64,000 bases of DNA from Lentzea sp. NBRC 105346 (lineage in GTDB: Bacteria > Actinomycetota > Actinomycetes > Mycobacteriales > Pseudonocardiaceae). Under the pieces are notes generated by a model, which was not told the DNA's origin, made no database searches, and saw only the letters and a program-made list of their open reading frames with translations. Numbering within the stretch: the stretch's first letter is position 1; each line of letters opens with the position of its first letter. This document shows positions 54,402-63,125 of the stretch, piece after piece. Position numbers and translations under genes: made by a program. The stretch is from contig NZ_BSTQ01000004.1 of the NCBI RefSeq assembly GCF_030269605.1, positions 62,001 to 126,000 of the forward strand, written 5' to 3'.

Positions 54402-55328
54402 TCACGCGGCCGTCTTCAATGCGGCCGCCGCCGACGTGTCGATCATGGAGTCCAGGACGTCTCGGTGGTGCGACGGGCCGGCGAGCTGATGCAGCAGGTC
54501 ACGAGCCTGGTTCCGGAAGGCGACGAGCCTGCCGTCATAGCCGCTCGTGATCCGCGGGTCGAGCAGCATGCGGCGAAGTTCCGTTAGCGCGCCGGGATCC
54601 CGGCGGGCGAGGCGGCGGACCGTGTTCAGCTCGGCCGGCCGGTCCGTCACCTCCAGCGCGTGAGCCAGCAGGAGGGTCGGAGTGCCGTTGCGGATGTCCT
54701 CCGCGAACGCCTCGGGTCCGCCGTTGTCGTTGTGGACCTGGCGCAGCACGCCGAACATCCGTCCGAACGAGCGCCAAGCGTGCAGCACCCGCTCGTCGGC
54801 GGTCACCAGCCGTGCGGCCATCGCCGCGTCGCCGCCGTACGCGGCCCCGGTCTTGCCGACGTAGGCCCGGATGACGCTCGGCCACGTGATCTCGGTCCTC
54901 GCCAGGTCGGCGAGCTGGCCCTCGGCCGCGTGCACGGAGTAGGCGACGAGCTCGCGGCGCCAGAATTCGCGGACCTCGCCGGACACGTCAGCTTGTGTGA
55001 TGACGACTTGTGGGAACAGGGTGAGGCAGGGAATCGCCGCCAGCAGGGACTTCTGGTCCGTGTCCTGGTCGATGAGGTCGTCCAGCGCCTCGGCTCCCGC
55101 CCACCAGAACCGGGAGATCGCGCTGATCGGAACCGCCGCGCTCGGGTCGCCGGTCAGTGATCCGAGCACGCCCAGTGCGAACTGTCGAAATACGTTCCGA
55201 TCGTTTTCCCGGAGAATTTCGACGGCGCGCGCATTCAGTTCGCCAGGGTGCGGACAGGTTTCTTCGAGTGCGCTCTGCACACACGTCGAAACCTGTCCGC
55301 TCCACTGGCTGAGCGGCGCTGTCAGCAC
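54402..55328 (-). CDS. Polyprenyl synthetase-fold protein, possible peptide prenyltransferase
   Basis: The protein has 308 residues. Residues 75-91, WWAGAEALDDLIDQDTD, carry DDxxD (Asp83, Asp84, Asp87), the first Asp-rich motif of trans-isoprenyl diphosphate synthases. The second motif is degenerate: GVLRQVHNDNGGPEAFAEDI (193-212), with Asn-Asp in place of Asp-Asp, then NGTPTLLLAHAL as in family members. Its GTG start lies inside the last codons of a 37-residue peptide gene, overlapping it by seven bases. Known ComQ enzymes share this fold and modify ComX peptides encoded next to them. A dedicated prenyl chain synthase is the alternative, but no terpene or carotenoid genes are near. Confidence 0.65.
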   Translation of the reverse strand: MLTAPLSQWSGQVSTCVQSALEETCPHPGELNARAVEILRENDRNVFRQFALGVLGSLTGDPSAAVPISAISRFWWAGAEALDDLIDQDTDQKSLLAAIPCLTLFPQVVITQADVSGEVREFWRRELVAYSVHAAEGQLADLARTEITWPSVIRAYVGKTGAAYGGDAAMAARLVTADERVLHAWRSFGRMFGVLRQVHNDNGGPEAFAEDIRNGTPTLLLAHALEVTDRPAELNTVRRLARRDPGALTELRRMLLDPRITSGYDGRLVAFRNQARDLLHQLAGPSHHRDVLDSMIDTSAAAALKTAA

Positions 55329-55435
55329 CCTTCGGAGGCCCGGAAGTGGATGGTCAGCTCACCGTCCACCTGGGCGGACGGGGTCTGGCCGGCCAGGCTG
55401 TCATCGATGGCTGTCAGCGCTTCGGAGAAATTCAT
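55322..55435 (-). CDS. 37-residue peptide ending in Cys, possible prenylated precursor
   Basis: The peptide runs from ATG 55435 (MNFSEALTAIDDSLAGQTPS) through AQVDGELTIHFR to ASEGC. AAAGG lies eight bases before the ATG. The only Cys is the last residue, and there is no Trp, so ComX-type Trp prenylation is not possible but C-terminal Cys prenylation is. There is no signal peptide. The stop overlaps the start of the prenyltransferase-like gene, so translation is coupled and the two products should be made together. No family is recognised. The coding call rests on this coupling, the ribosome binding site and clean frame. Confidence 0.7.
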   Translation of the reverse strand: MNFSEALTAIDDSLAGQTPSAQVDGELTIHFRASEGC

Positions 55436-55549
55436 GTGCGAAACCTTTCTTGAGGTGTCGCACAAGTGGACATTTGTTTGTTTGCGATGTCAACGGTGAC
55501 CAGATGAGATGTATCTTTTGGCTCATCGGGTCGGGGATTTTCCGCATTG

Positions 55550-57094
55550 TTACTGATTCTTGGGAACCGTGCGGTCGAGAATGGCGGCGAAGTCGGTGCC
55601 GCGCGGCAGCGTGCCGAACGCGACGCCCCAGTCGCCGCCCAGCCGTGACGCGCAGAACGCGTCCGCGACCGCGGGGTGTCCGTGCTTCACCTGCAGGGCG
55701 CCCTGCAGGATCAACGCCATCCGCTCGACCAGCCGTCGCGCCTGCGATTCGTCCACATCGGACAGAGACGCCTTCAGTGCCGCGACCGCCGCGTCCACTC
55801 GGTGATCGACGCCGGTGACGAACTCCAGATACCGCTCGACCTCTTCCGGTTCCTTGGTCATGGCGCGCAGCACGTCGAGCGCGGCGACGTTGCCCGAACC
55901 CTCCCAGATGGAGCTGAGCGGCGACTCGCGGAACAGCCGCGGCATGCCCGAGTCCTCGATGTACCCGTTGCCGCCCAGGCACTCCAGCGCCTCGGCCGCA
56001 TGCGCGGGGGCGCGCTTGCACACCCAGTACTTCGTGACCGCCAGGCCCAGCCGTGACTTCGTGGACGCCAGCCACATCGCTGTCGTCGTCGCCGCCTCGG
56101 ACTCGACGGCCAGGTCCGCCAGTACGTTGCGCATCGCCGGCTGGTCGACCAGGTACGCGCCGAACGCCTTGCGGTGCGCGGCGTGGTGTGCCGCCTGCGT
56201 GACTCCCAGCCGCATGCCGGACGCCGAGCCCAGGACGCAGTCGAGCCTGGTCATGTTGACCATCTCGATGATCGTCCGCACGCCGCGGCCCTCCTCGCCG
56301 ACGAGGTGGCCGACCGCGTTCTCGTACTCGATCTCGGCCGAGGCGTTCGACTTGTTGCCCAGCTTGTCCTTCAGTCGCTGCAGGAAGATCTTGTTCAGCG
56401 TCCCGTCCGGCAACACGCGCGGCACCAGGAAGCACGACAGGCCGCCCGGCGCCTGCGCCAGCGTCAGGAACACGTCCGACATCGGCGCCGAGGTGAACCA
56501 TTTGTGGCCCGTCAGCAGGTAGCCGTCCTGGGTGGGCACGGCCGTGGTGGTGTTCGCGCGGACGTCCGAGCCGCCCTGCTTCTCGGTCATCGACATGCCC
56601 GCGATGAGCCCGGACTTGGTCAGCGGCGGCCGCAGCCCGAAGTCGTACGACCTGCTGGCGAGCAGCGGTTCGTACTGGCTCGCGAGCTCTGGGTTCTGCC
56701 GCAGTGCCGGCACGCTCGCGTAGGTCATCGAGATCGGGCACCCGTGCCCGGCCTCGACCTGGCTCCACACGTAGAACTTCGCCGCGCGCAGCAGGTGGTC
56801 GCCCTCGCGCCACGGCGCCGCGTGCAGGCCGTGCGTCACCGCCACGTCCATCAGCTCGTGCCAGGCCGGGTGGAACTCGACCTCGTCGATCCGGTTGCCG
56901 TACCGGTCGTGGGTGTGCAGGACCGGCGGGTTGGCGTTGGCCAACCGACCCTTGTCCTGCCACTCGGCGGTGCCGGCCAGTTTGCCCAGGGCGCGCAGGT
57001 CCGGCTCGTCCACCCAGGTCAGGAGGGCGGGGTCGGCGGAGACGTCGTGGCCGGCCAGGGGCGGCACCTGGTTCGTCACTGCGTGGGTCGCCAT
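55550..57094 (-). CDS. AidB-like acyl-CoA dehydrogenase family protein
   Basis: The protein has 514 residues and is longer than ordinary acyl-CoA dehydrogenases. The N-terminus contains NPPVLHTHDRYGNRIDEVEF and HPAWHELM, typical of AidB/isovaleryl-CoA-dehydrogenase-like proteins. FAD contacts include GMSMTEKQGGSDVRANTT and TGHKWFTSAPMSDVF. The end has ALECLGGNGYIEDSGMPRLF and SPLSSIWEGSGNVAALDVLR. AidB in E. coli belongs to the alkylation response; actinobacterial homologues are often uncharacterised. ATG 57094 is preferred over GTG 57103. It lies 114 bases upstream of the Cys-terminated peptide gene on the same strand. Confidence 0.9.
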   Translation of the reverse strand: MATHAVTNQVPPLAGHDVSADPALLTWVDEPDLRALGKLAGTAEWQDKGRLANANPPVLHTHDRYGNRIDEVEFHPAWHELMDVAVTHGLHAAPWREGDHLLRAAKFYVWSQVEAGHGCPISMTYASVPALRQNPELASQYEPLLASRSYDFGLRPPLTKSGLIAGMSMTEKQGGSDVRANTTTAVPTQDGYLLTGHKWFTSAPMSDVFLTLAQAPGGLSCFLVPRVLPDGTLNKIFLQRLKDKLGNKSNASAEIEYENAVGHLVGEEGRGVRTIIEMVNMTRLDCVLGSASGMRLGVTQAAHHAAHRKAFGAYLVDQPAMRNVLADLAVESEAATTTAMWLASTKSRLGLAVTKYWVCKRAPAHAAEALECLGGNGYIEDSGMPRLFRESPLSSIWEGSGNVAALDVLRAMTKEPEEVERYLEFVTGVDHRVDAAVAALKASLSDVDESQARRLVERMALILQGALQVKHGHPAVADAFCASRLGGDWGVAFGTLPRGTDFAAILDRTVPKNQ

Positions 57095-57731
57095 GACGCC
57101 CACGCTACTACTGGTCGGTAACTTCGGACAGGGTTCGCCGGTCAGGCGGCCGGTCGCACAGGGTTCGCCGGTCAGGCGGCCTGTCGCGAGTTTGGCCGAC
57201 GGCTGGTGCCACGCCGGTGTGGAACTCGACGCCCGCCCGCCGCGGCGTCACGCCCGCCGCGCCGCCCCGGAACCGCCCGCCGCGCCGCCCCGGAATCGCC
57301 CGTTGTACGACGCGATCTCCGCGTAGAACAACCTCCCAGAGCCAGGCCCGGTCGATCATGTCCACTCGATCGACGTACCCGCGATGCCCGGCCACGTCTC
57401 GCTGCCCACGTCACGCCCGCCAGGTCGTGCCAGCCGCCGCGCCACCTGCCAGGTCATGCCCGCCACGCCGCCCGGCCCGCTGTCCGGCCCGCTGTCCGCC
57501 GGGTCACGTCCGCCGGGTCACGCCCGCTACGTCACGCCCGCCGCGCCGACCGCCCGCCACGCCGCGCCCGTGCGCTCCGCCGATCACGCCGCGCCCGCGC
57601 GCTCCGCCGATCACGCCGCCTCGGCCCGCCGTCGTCTCGTCCGTGCCGCCCGCTCACACCGCTCTGAACGCCGCTCGCCCCGCGCGCTTCATATTTGCTC
57701 AAGCGTACCGCCGAGGTCTGACAATTTTGCG
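57095..57731. other. Gene-free, repeat-rich, C-rich stretch
   Basis: No gene is supported in these 637 bases. Bases 57129-57187 hold two copies of a 30-base unit (GGTTCGCCGGTCAGGCGGCC...). Then TCACGCCCGCC-like elements recur about ten times to 57560, and a 26-base unit ending CGCGCGCTCCGCCGATCACG occurs twice (about 57567-57615). Long open frames here reflect base composition (Arg, Ala and Pro runs) rather than coding. The AidB-like and SARP genes face the same direction (minus), so promoters for the AidB-like gene should lie near 57100. Confidence 0.6.
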
Positions 57732-60485
57732 TTACCGCAGGTCAGAGAGCTGATCAATTACCGCCTGAGTCCGAATCCGCCCCAGATGGTGCCCGCTCTG
57801 AAGGTGCAGAACCATGGCCTCCGAAGCGTATCGCCGAGCCTGATCGGCATCCCCGGACTGAAGACAGATCTCGGCGAGCGCGGTCAACGCCGAAGCCTCC
57901 AGCAACTTGTACCCGACCGCCCGGGAGATCGACAGCGACTGCAGCGCGGGCACGACATCGCCCAAAGACTGAGCGAGACCGATCAGTGCGGCCGCCTCGC
58001 CGTGCCGGTACCCGGTGCGCCGGGCGAGCGTGATGGCACGTTGGAAGTGATCTCGGGCCTCGGGAGAACGGCCGGTCAGCACGAGTACGGAGGCGATGCT
58101 GGTGCGGGCGTCGGCCTCCGCGCCGGGGTCGCCGATGTCGAGGGCGATGTCCAGGGCCTCGTGGCCGGTCCGCAGGGCGAGGTCGTAGTGGCCGGCGTCG
58201 CGGCACGCCCACGAGAGGTCGTCGAGCATGTACGACGCGTGCGAGCGCGCGCCGTGCTCTTTCAACACCCGCACCGACTCGGTCATGTGCGAGATCGCGG
58301 TCTCGACGTCGCCCAGGTCGCGCAGCGGGCCGCCGACCACGCCGAGGTAGAAGCCGATGAAGTACGCCGAGCCGTCCTGCACCGCCAGCTCGTGCGCCTT
58401 GCTGTGGAACTCGTACGCCTCGGCCAGTCGGCCCTGCTGCCAGCACGTTGCGCCGAGACCGAAGTAGTTGGACGGCAGCCCGTCGTGCAGGCCGTTCTCG
58501 CGGTTCAGATCGATGGCCTCGGTGTAGTACGCCAGCGCGGTGTCCACGTCACCGATCTCGCGGTAGACGTGCCCCAGCGAGTTGAGCACGCGGGCGCGCG
58601 CGGTGGGCCACGCGATTCGCAGCGCGGCCTCGCCGTACTCGATGGCCTTCTGGTGCTGGCCGCGGCTCCAGTGCACGTTGCTGAGGTTGTGCAACGCGGT
58701 CAGCCGCCCGCGGTCGTCCGGAGCGTGGTCCAGGGCGGCCTGGGCTACGGCGAGCCAGTCGGCGCCGTGCCTGCCCAGTTTGAAGAAGCCGTGCAGGTGG
58801 TCGGCCAGCAGCACCTTCACCGAGGGTGGGCTGCAGGCGCTCACCGCGACCAGGTTCGCGCGCTCCGACTCCAGCCACGCGAGTGCGTCCGCGCTGGAGC
58901 CGAAGCGGGACGACTCCGGCGCCTCGGAGAGGTGCATGAACTCGGGGCCCGCGAACTTCGCGGCCTGCAAGGTCATCGAGAGGTACCAGTCGTAGAGCCG
59001 CTGGCACGCATCGCGGCGGTCCGACGAAGTGTCGTCGGTCTGAGCCCGGTCGTAGGCGTAGAGCCGCAGCAGGTCGTGCAGCCGGTACCGCGAGCCGTGC
59101 TGTTCTACGAGATTCGCGGCTACGAGCTCGTCCAGCTGAGCGTCCTCACCGGCGAGGCAGGTGGCGGACTCGGCGGTGAAGTCCAGGCCCGGCACCAGCC
59201 CGAGGCGCCGGAACACTCGGCGCAGACCTGGGCGTAGCGCCTTGTACGACAGGTCGAACGCCGATCGCACGGCGACCTGCTCGTCGTCTTCGATCGCGAG
59301 TGCGGCCAGCCGGTTCTCCTCGCGCAGCTCCGCGACTACGTCGGCGATCGGCATCAGCGCGGCGTTGGCGGCGGCGATGCGCAGCGCGAGCGGCAGATAG
59401 CCGCACAGCCGCGCGAGCTCACGAGCGGCCGCCGGCTCGTCGTCGACGCGTTCGCCGAGCACCTCGCGCAGCAGCGCGACGGCCTCGTCCGGGTCGAGCA
59501 CGTCGAGGAACAACGGGTGCGCGTCGAGGTCGGCCAGGCGGTTGCGGCTGGTGATCAGCACGAGGCACGACTCGGTGCCGGGCAGCAGCGGGCGCACCTG
59601 GTCCGCGTCGGCCGCGTTGTCCAGCAGCACGAGCAGGCGCCGGTCCGACAGCAGCGTCCGGTACAGCGCGGCCTGCTCGTCGAGGCTGATCGGCACGCGT
59701 TCGGGTTTGATGCCCAGCGCGCGGAGGAACTGCGTCAGCACCTCCGCGGGACGCAACGGCCGCACGTGCGGGTCGAAGCCGCGGAGGTTCACGTACAGCT
59801 GCCCGTCCGGATACCGCTCGGGCAGGCGGTGCGCGAAGTGCAATGCCAGTGCCGTTTTCCCGACGCCGGCGGTGCCGTCGATCGCGGTGATCACCACGGT
59901 CTCCGCGCACTCGGCGAGCTCGTTGAGCTGTTTCTCCCGGCCGGTGAAGTCCGGGATCGACGCGGGCAGCTGGTGCGGCACCATCGTCGGCGCCACGGGC
60001 TCGGACTCCGCCTGCGCGAGTTCCTCCTGTGCCGCCTGGCGTTCCGCGAGCAACGCCGTGCGAACCGAGTCCCACCACGGGGTTTCGGGCAGACCCGAAA
60101 GGGGTGCGCCCTGCCACAGGCCGAGCGCGGAGCGCAGCAGCTGAATGGTGAGCGCCGGATCGTCGCTCGTCCGCGCCTCGGCCAGCAGCCGGCGGAACCG
60201 GTGCAGGTCGACGAGTCCGGGATCGATCTCCAGCGAGTACCCGTCACCGACCGTGGCGAGTGTGATGTCACTGGTGTCCGCGAGCGTGCGCCGCAATCGG
60301 TGGATCTGCGTGCGCAGGGCGTTCTGCGGCGTGGACGGCTGATCGTCGCCCCACACCGCGGCGAGCAACCGCGGCACGGGCACGGCCCGGCCCGGCTCCA
60401 GCAGCAGTGCGGTGAGCAGACAGCGTTGCCGAGTGGTCAGCGGCGTGCCCTGGACATCGACGCTGCCGAGCAACTGGATGTGCAC
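57732..60485 (-). CDS. SARP/AfsR-like regulator (BTAD-NB-ARC-TPR)
   Basis: This encodes about 917 residues. Residues 1-80 are an OmpR-type DNA-binding domain (PSTPQNALRTQIHRLRRTLA), followed by a BTAD region. This BTAD is short, ending near 165. The NB-ARC ATPase has Walker A GTAGVGKTALALHFAHRLPE and LLVLLDNAADADQVRPLLPG. TPR units cover about 560-910 (LNSLGHVYREIGDVDTALAY). Such proteins activate antibiotic or developmental genes in actinomycetes. GTG 60485 (MHIQLLGSVDVQG) is the likely start; TTG 60497 is possible. It is divergent from the tmsA-tmsB-like pair, which may be its target. Confidence 0.9.
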   Translation of the reverse strand: MHIQLLGSVDVQGTPLTTRQRCLLTALLLEPGRAVPVPRLLAAVWGDDQPSTPQNALRTQIHRLRRTLADTSDITLATVGDGYSLEIDPGLVDLHRFRRLLAEARTSDDPALTIQLLRSALGLWQGAPLSGLPETPWWDSVRTALLAERQAAQEELAQAESEPVAPTMVPHQLPASIPDFTGREKQLNELAECAETVVITAIDGTAGVGKTALALHFAHRLPERYPDGQLYVNLRGFDPHVRPLRPAEVLTQFLRALGIKPERVPISLDEQAALYRTLLSDRRLLVLLDNAADADQVRPLLPGTESCLVLITSRNRLADLDAHPLFLDVLDPDEAVALLREVLGERVDDEPAAARELARLCGYLPLALRIAAANAALMPIADVVAELREENRLAALAIEDDEQVAVRSAFDLSYKALRPGLRRVFRRLGLVPGLDFTAESATCLAGEDAQLDELVAANLVEQHGSRYRLHDLLRLYAYDRAQTDDTSSDRRDACQRLYDWYLSMTLQAAKFAGPEFMHLSEAPESSRFGSSADALAWLESERANLVAVSACSPPSVKVLLADHLHGFFKLGRHGADWLAVAQAALDHAPDDRGRLTALHNLSNVHWSRGQHQKAIEYGEAALRIAWPTARARVLNSLGHVYREIGDVDTALAYYTEAIDLNRENGLHDGLPSNYFGLGATCWQQGRLAEAYEFHSKAHELAVQDGSAYFIGFYLGVVGGPLRDLGDVETAISHMTESVRVLKEHGARSHASYMLDDLSWACRDAGHYDLALRTGHEALDIALDIGDPGAEADARTSIASVLVLTGRSPEARDHFQRAITLARRTGYRHGEAAALIGLAQSLGDVVPALQSLSISRAVGYKLLEASALTALAEICLQSGDADQARRYASEAMVLHLQSGHHLGRIRTQAVIDQLSDLR

Positions 60486-60570
60486 CCTCCCATTCAAACA
60501 TCAGGGTGACATCGGCTCATTAGGACATTTGGGCGTGCCAACGGGGCTGACGCGGAATAACGTCGAGACC

Positions 60571-61884
60571 GTGAGCGAGTCTGAGACTGAGCACGGAGCG
60601 GCCGTCACGGCCGTCAGCGCGCAGTTCGCCGCCATGCGCGAAGGAGCGCCGGTGCGGCTGGCCAAATCGACGTCGAACCTCTTCCGCTTTCGCGCCGACC
60701 AGTCCGGCGGCCTGGAGGTCGCGAAGCTGAACCGGGTGCTGTCGGTGGACCCGGTGGCCCGCACCGCGCAGGTGCAGGGCATGACCACCTATGAAGACCT
60801 CGTGGACGCCACGCTGCCGCACGGCCTCATGCCACTCGTGGTGCCACAGCTGAAAACGATTACGCTCGGCGGCGCGGTCGCCGGGCTCGGCATCGAGTCC
60901 ACGTCATTCCGCAACGGTCTGCCGCACGAGTCCGTTCGGGAGCTGGAGGTCCTCACCGGCGAGGGCCAGGTCGTGGTCGCGAAGCCGGACGACGACCTGT
61001 TCCGCGGATTTCCCAACTCATACGGCACACTCGGATACGCGCTGCGACTGGAGATCGAGCTCGAACCGGTCAAACCATTTGTCCGGTTGCGACACCTTCC
61101 GTTCGGTTCGGCCGAGGAATGCGCCGCTGTCATCGAGCAGGTGTGCGCCGACGGCTCCGCGGACTTCGTCGACGGAACCGTGTTCTCCCGCAACGAGATG
61201 TACCTGACGCTCGGAAACTTCGCCGACATCGGTGGGAAAACCTCCGATTACACGGGCAACCAGATCTACTACCGGTCCATCCAGTCGCGCCGCCACGACA
61301 GTCTCACCATCCGGGACTACCTGTGGCGCTGGGACACCGACTGGTTCTGGTGCTCCCGCGCGTTCGGCGCACAGAACCCGGTCGTGCGCAGGCTGTGGCC
61401 GAAGCGCTACCTGCGTTCGGACGTGTACCGGCGGCTGGTGGCGCGCTACCGCCGGTTCCGGCCGCCGTCGACCCGCGAGCCGGTGATCCAGGACGTGGAG
61501 ATCCCCGTGTCGCGGCTAGCGGAGTTCCTCGACTTCTTCCACCGCGAGGTGGGCATCTCGCCGATCTGGCTGTGCCCGGTGCGGTTGCGTTCGACCGACG
61601 GGTGGTCGCTCTACCCGATGGATCCTTCGGTGCTGTACGTGAACGTCGGATTCTGGTCGGACGTCGAGTTGCGGCCCGGCGAACGGATGGGCGACCGCAA
61701 CCGCCTGATCGAGGCTGAAGTGGCCCGGCTGGGTGGCCACAAGTCCCTGTACTCCGACTCCTACTACGAGGAGTCCGACTTCTGGGACAAGTACAACGGA
61801 CCGGTCTACCGATCGTTGAAGTCGAAGTACGACCCGATGAACCGGCTTCCGGATCTCTACGCGAAGTGTGTGAGGGGGAGATGA
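60571..61884 (+). CDS. tmsA: FAD-binding oxidoreductase, TmsA/BfaB-like (10-methyl fatty acid synthesis)
   Basis: The enzyme has 437 residues from GTG 60571; the frame extends further upstream, but that part overlaps the SARP gene. A PCMH-type FAD domain is visible: GGLEVAKLNRVLSVDPVART, LMPLVVPQLKTITLGGAVAG and GIESTSFRNGLPHESVREL. The end (YYEESDFWDKYNGPVYRSL, MNRLPDLYAKCVRGR) is like DWARF1/DHCR24-type FAD reductases. In mycobacteria and relatives this enzyme reduces 10-methylene fatty acids made by the partner methyltransferase, giving tuberculostearic acid. The stop overlaps the next gene (ATGA). Confidence 0.85.
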   Translation: MSESETEHGAAVTAVSAQFAAMREGAPVRLAKSTSNLFRFRADQSGGLEVAKLNRVLSVDPVARTAQVQGMTTYEDLVDATLPHGLMPLVVPQLKTITLGGAVAGLGIESTSFRNGLPHESVRELEVLTGEGQVVVAKPDDDLFRGFPNSYGTLGYALRLEIELEPVKPFVRLRHLPFGSAEECAAVIEQVCADGSADFVDGTVFSRNEMYLTLGNFADIGGKTSDYTGNQIYYRSIQSRRHDSLTIRDYLWRWDTDWFWCSRAFGAQNPVVRRLWPKRYLRSDVYRRLVARYRRFRPPSTREPVIQDVEIPVSRLAEFLDFFHREVGISPIWLCPVRLRSTDGWSLYPMDPSVLYVNVGFWSDVELRPGERMGDRNRLIEAEVARLGGHKSLYSDSYYEESDFWDKYNGPVYRSLKSKYDPMNRLPDLYAKCVRGR

Positions 61885-63125
61885 GCTCGATGCGGTTGGC
61901 GAACATGTTCCAGCGGATCACCGGCGGCGGATCCGACGTCCAGTTCAGCGCCTACGACGGCAGCGAGGCCGGGCCCGCGGACGCGCCCGTCAAGATCGAG
62001 GTCCGCACGCCTGAAGCCTTGTCCTATCTGGCTTCCGCACCCGGTGAGCTCGGGCTGGCCCGCGCCTACGTGACCGGGAACCTCGAGATCATCGGCGACG
62101 TGCACGGAGCGCTGGCGCAGCTGTCGGAGTTCTCGCTGCGGGAGATCCCCTTCGCGGAACGGTTGGGGCTGCTCAGTTTTCTCGGCAAGGTGCGGCTGAA
62201 CAACCGGGTCGCGCCCCCGCCCCAGGAGACCCGGCTGCACGGGTTGCGCCACTCGAAGGAACGCGACCGGCAGGCGATCGCGCACCACTACGACGTCTCC
62301 AACCAGTTCTACGAGTGGATCCTCGGCCCCTCGATGGCCTACACCTGCGCGGTGTACCCGGCCGCTTCGTCCACTTTGGAGGAGGCACAGTTCGCCAAGC
62401 ACGACCTCGTCGCGAAGAAGCTCGGGCTGAAGCCCGGCATGCGGCTGCTGGACGTGGGCTGCGGCTGGGGCGGCATGGTCATACACGCCGCCCGTGAGTA
62501 CGGGGTGCGCGCGATCGGCGTGACGTTGTCGCGCAACCAGGCCGAGTGGGCGCAGAAGGCGATCATCGACGCCGGGCTCTCCGAGCTGGCCGAGGTCCGC
62601 CACCTCGACTACCGCGACGTGCGGGAGACCGGGTTCGACGCCGTCAGCTCGATCGGGCTCACCGAGCACATCGGCAAGGCGAAGCTGCCCGCGTACTTCA
62701 AGTCGTTGTACGGCAAGCTGAAGCCGGGCGGCCGGCTGCTCAACCACTGCATCACGCGGCCGAACAACCTGCAGCGGGCACGGACCGGTGGCTTCATCGA
62801 CCGGTACGTGTTCCCGGACGGCGAGCTGGTCGGGCCGGGGCACATCGTGTCGTTGATGCACGACGTCGGGTTCGAGGTGCGGCACGAGGAGAACCTGCGC
62901 GAGCACTACGCGCTCACGCTGGCCGCGTGGGGCCGGAACATCGACGCGCACTGGGACGAGGCGGTCCGGGAGGTCGGCGAGGCACGCGCCCGCGTGTGGC
63001 GGCTGTACCTCGCCGCCTCCCGGTTGGGCTTCGACCGCAACAACATCCAGCTGCACCAGGTGCTGGGCGTGCGCCTGGACGGCGTGCGCTCGCACATGCC
63101 ACTGCGGCCGGACTGGCTCTCCTAG
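61881..63125 (+). CDS. tmsB: Cyclopropane-fatty-acid-synthase-like methyltransferase, TmsB/BfaA-like
   Basis: The enzyme has 414 residues. The N-terminal region (SYLASAPGELGLARAYVTGN) is followed by the SAM fold: IAHHYDVSNQFYEWILGPSM, AYTCAVYP, then LLDVGCGWGGMVIHAAREYG and IGLTEHIGKAKLPAYFKSL. This is the CfaS family. Paired with a TmsA-like reductase it probably methylates the delta-9 double bond of phospholipid acyl chains, the first step to 10-methyl-branched acids. GAGGGGGAG precedes the ATG, which overlaps tmsA. Its TAG overlaps the convergent aminopeptidase stop (shared CTAG). Confidence 0.88.
   Translation: MSSMRLANMFQRITGGGSDVQFSAYDGSEAGPADAPVKIEVRTPEALSYLASAPGELGLARAYVTGNLEIIGDVHGALAQLSEFSLREIPFAERLGLLSFLGKVRLNNRVAPPPQETRLHGLRHSKERDRQAIAHHYDVSNQFYEWILGPSMAYTCAVYPAASSTLEEAQFAKHDLVAKKLGLKPGMRLLDVGCGWGGMVIHAAREYGVRAIGVTLSRNQAEWAQKAIIDAGLSELAEVRHLDYRDVRETGFDAVSSIGLTEHIGKAKLPAYFKSLYGKLKPGGRLLNHCITRPNNLQRARTGGFIDRYVFPDGELVGPGHIVSLMHDVGFEVRHEENLREHYALTLAAWGRNIDAHWDEAVREVGEARARVWRLYLAASRLGFDRNNIQLHQVLGVRLDGVRSHMPLRPDWLS

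Noticed and set aside
54402..55435. Exact ComX/ComQ homologues
   Set aside because: The peptide has no Trp and there is no ComP-type kinase or ComA regulator next to it, so only the layout is compared.
57206..57667. Plus-strand frames in the C-rich stretch
   Set aside because: Products are Arg/Pro/Ala runs that follow the short DNA repeats; no ribosome binding site or family pattern was seen.
60412..60570. N-terminal extension of the TmsA-like protein
   Set aside because: It overlaps the SARP gene on the other strand and its product is unlike the FAD-reductase N-terminus; GTG 60571 is preferred.
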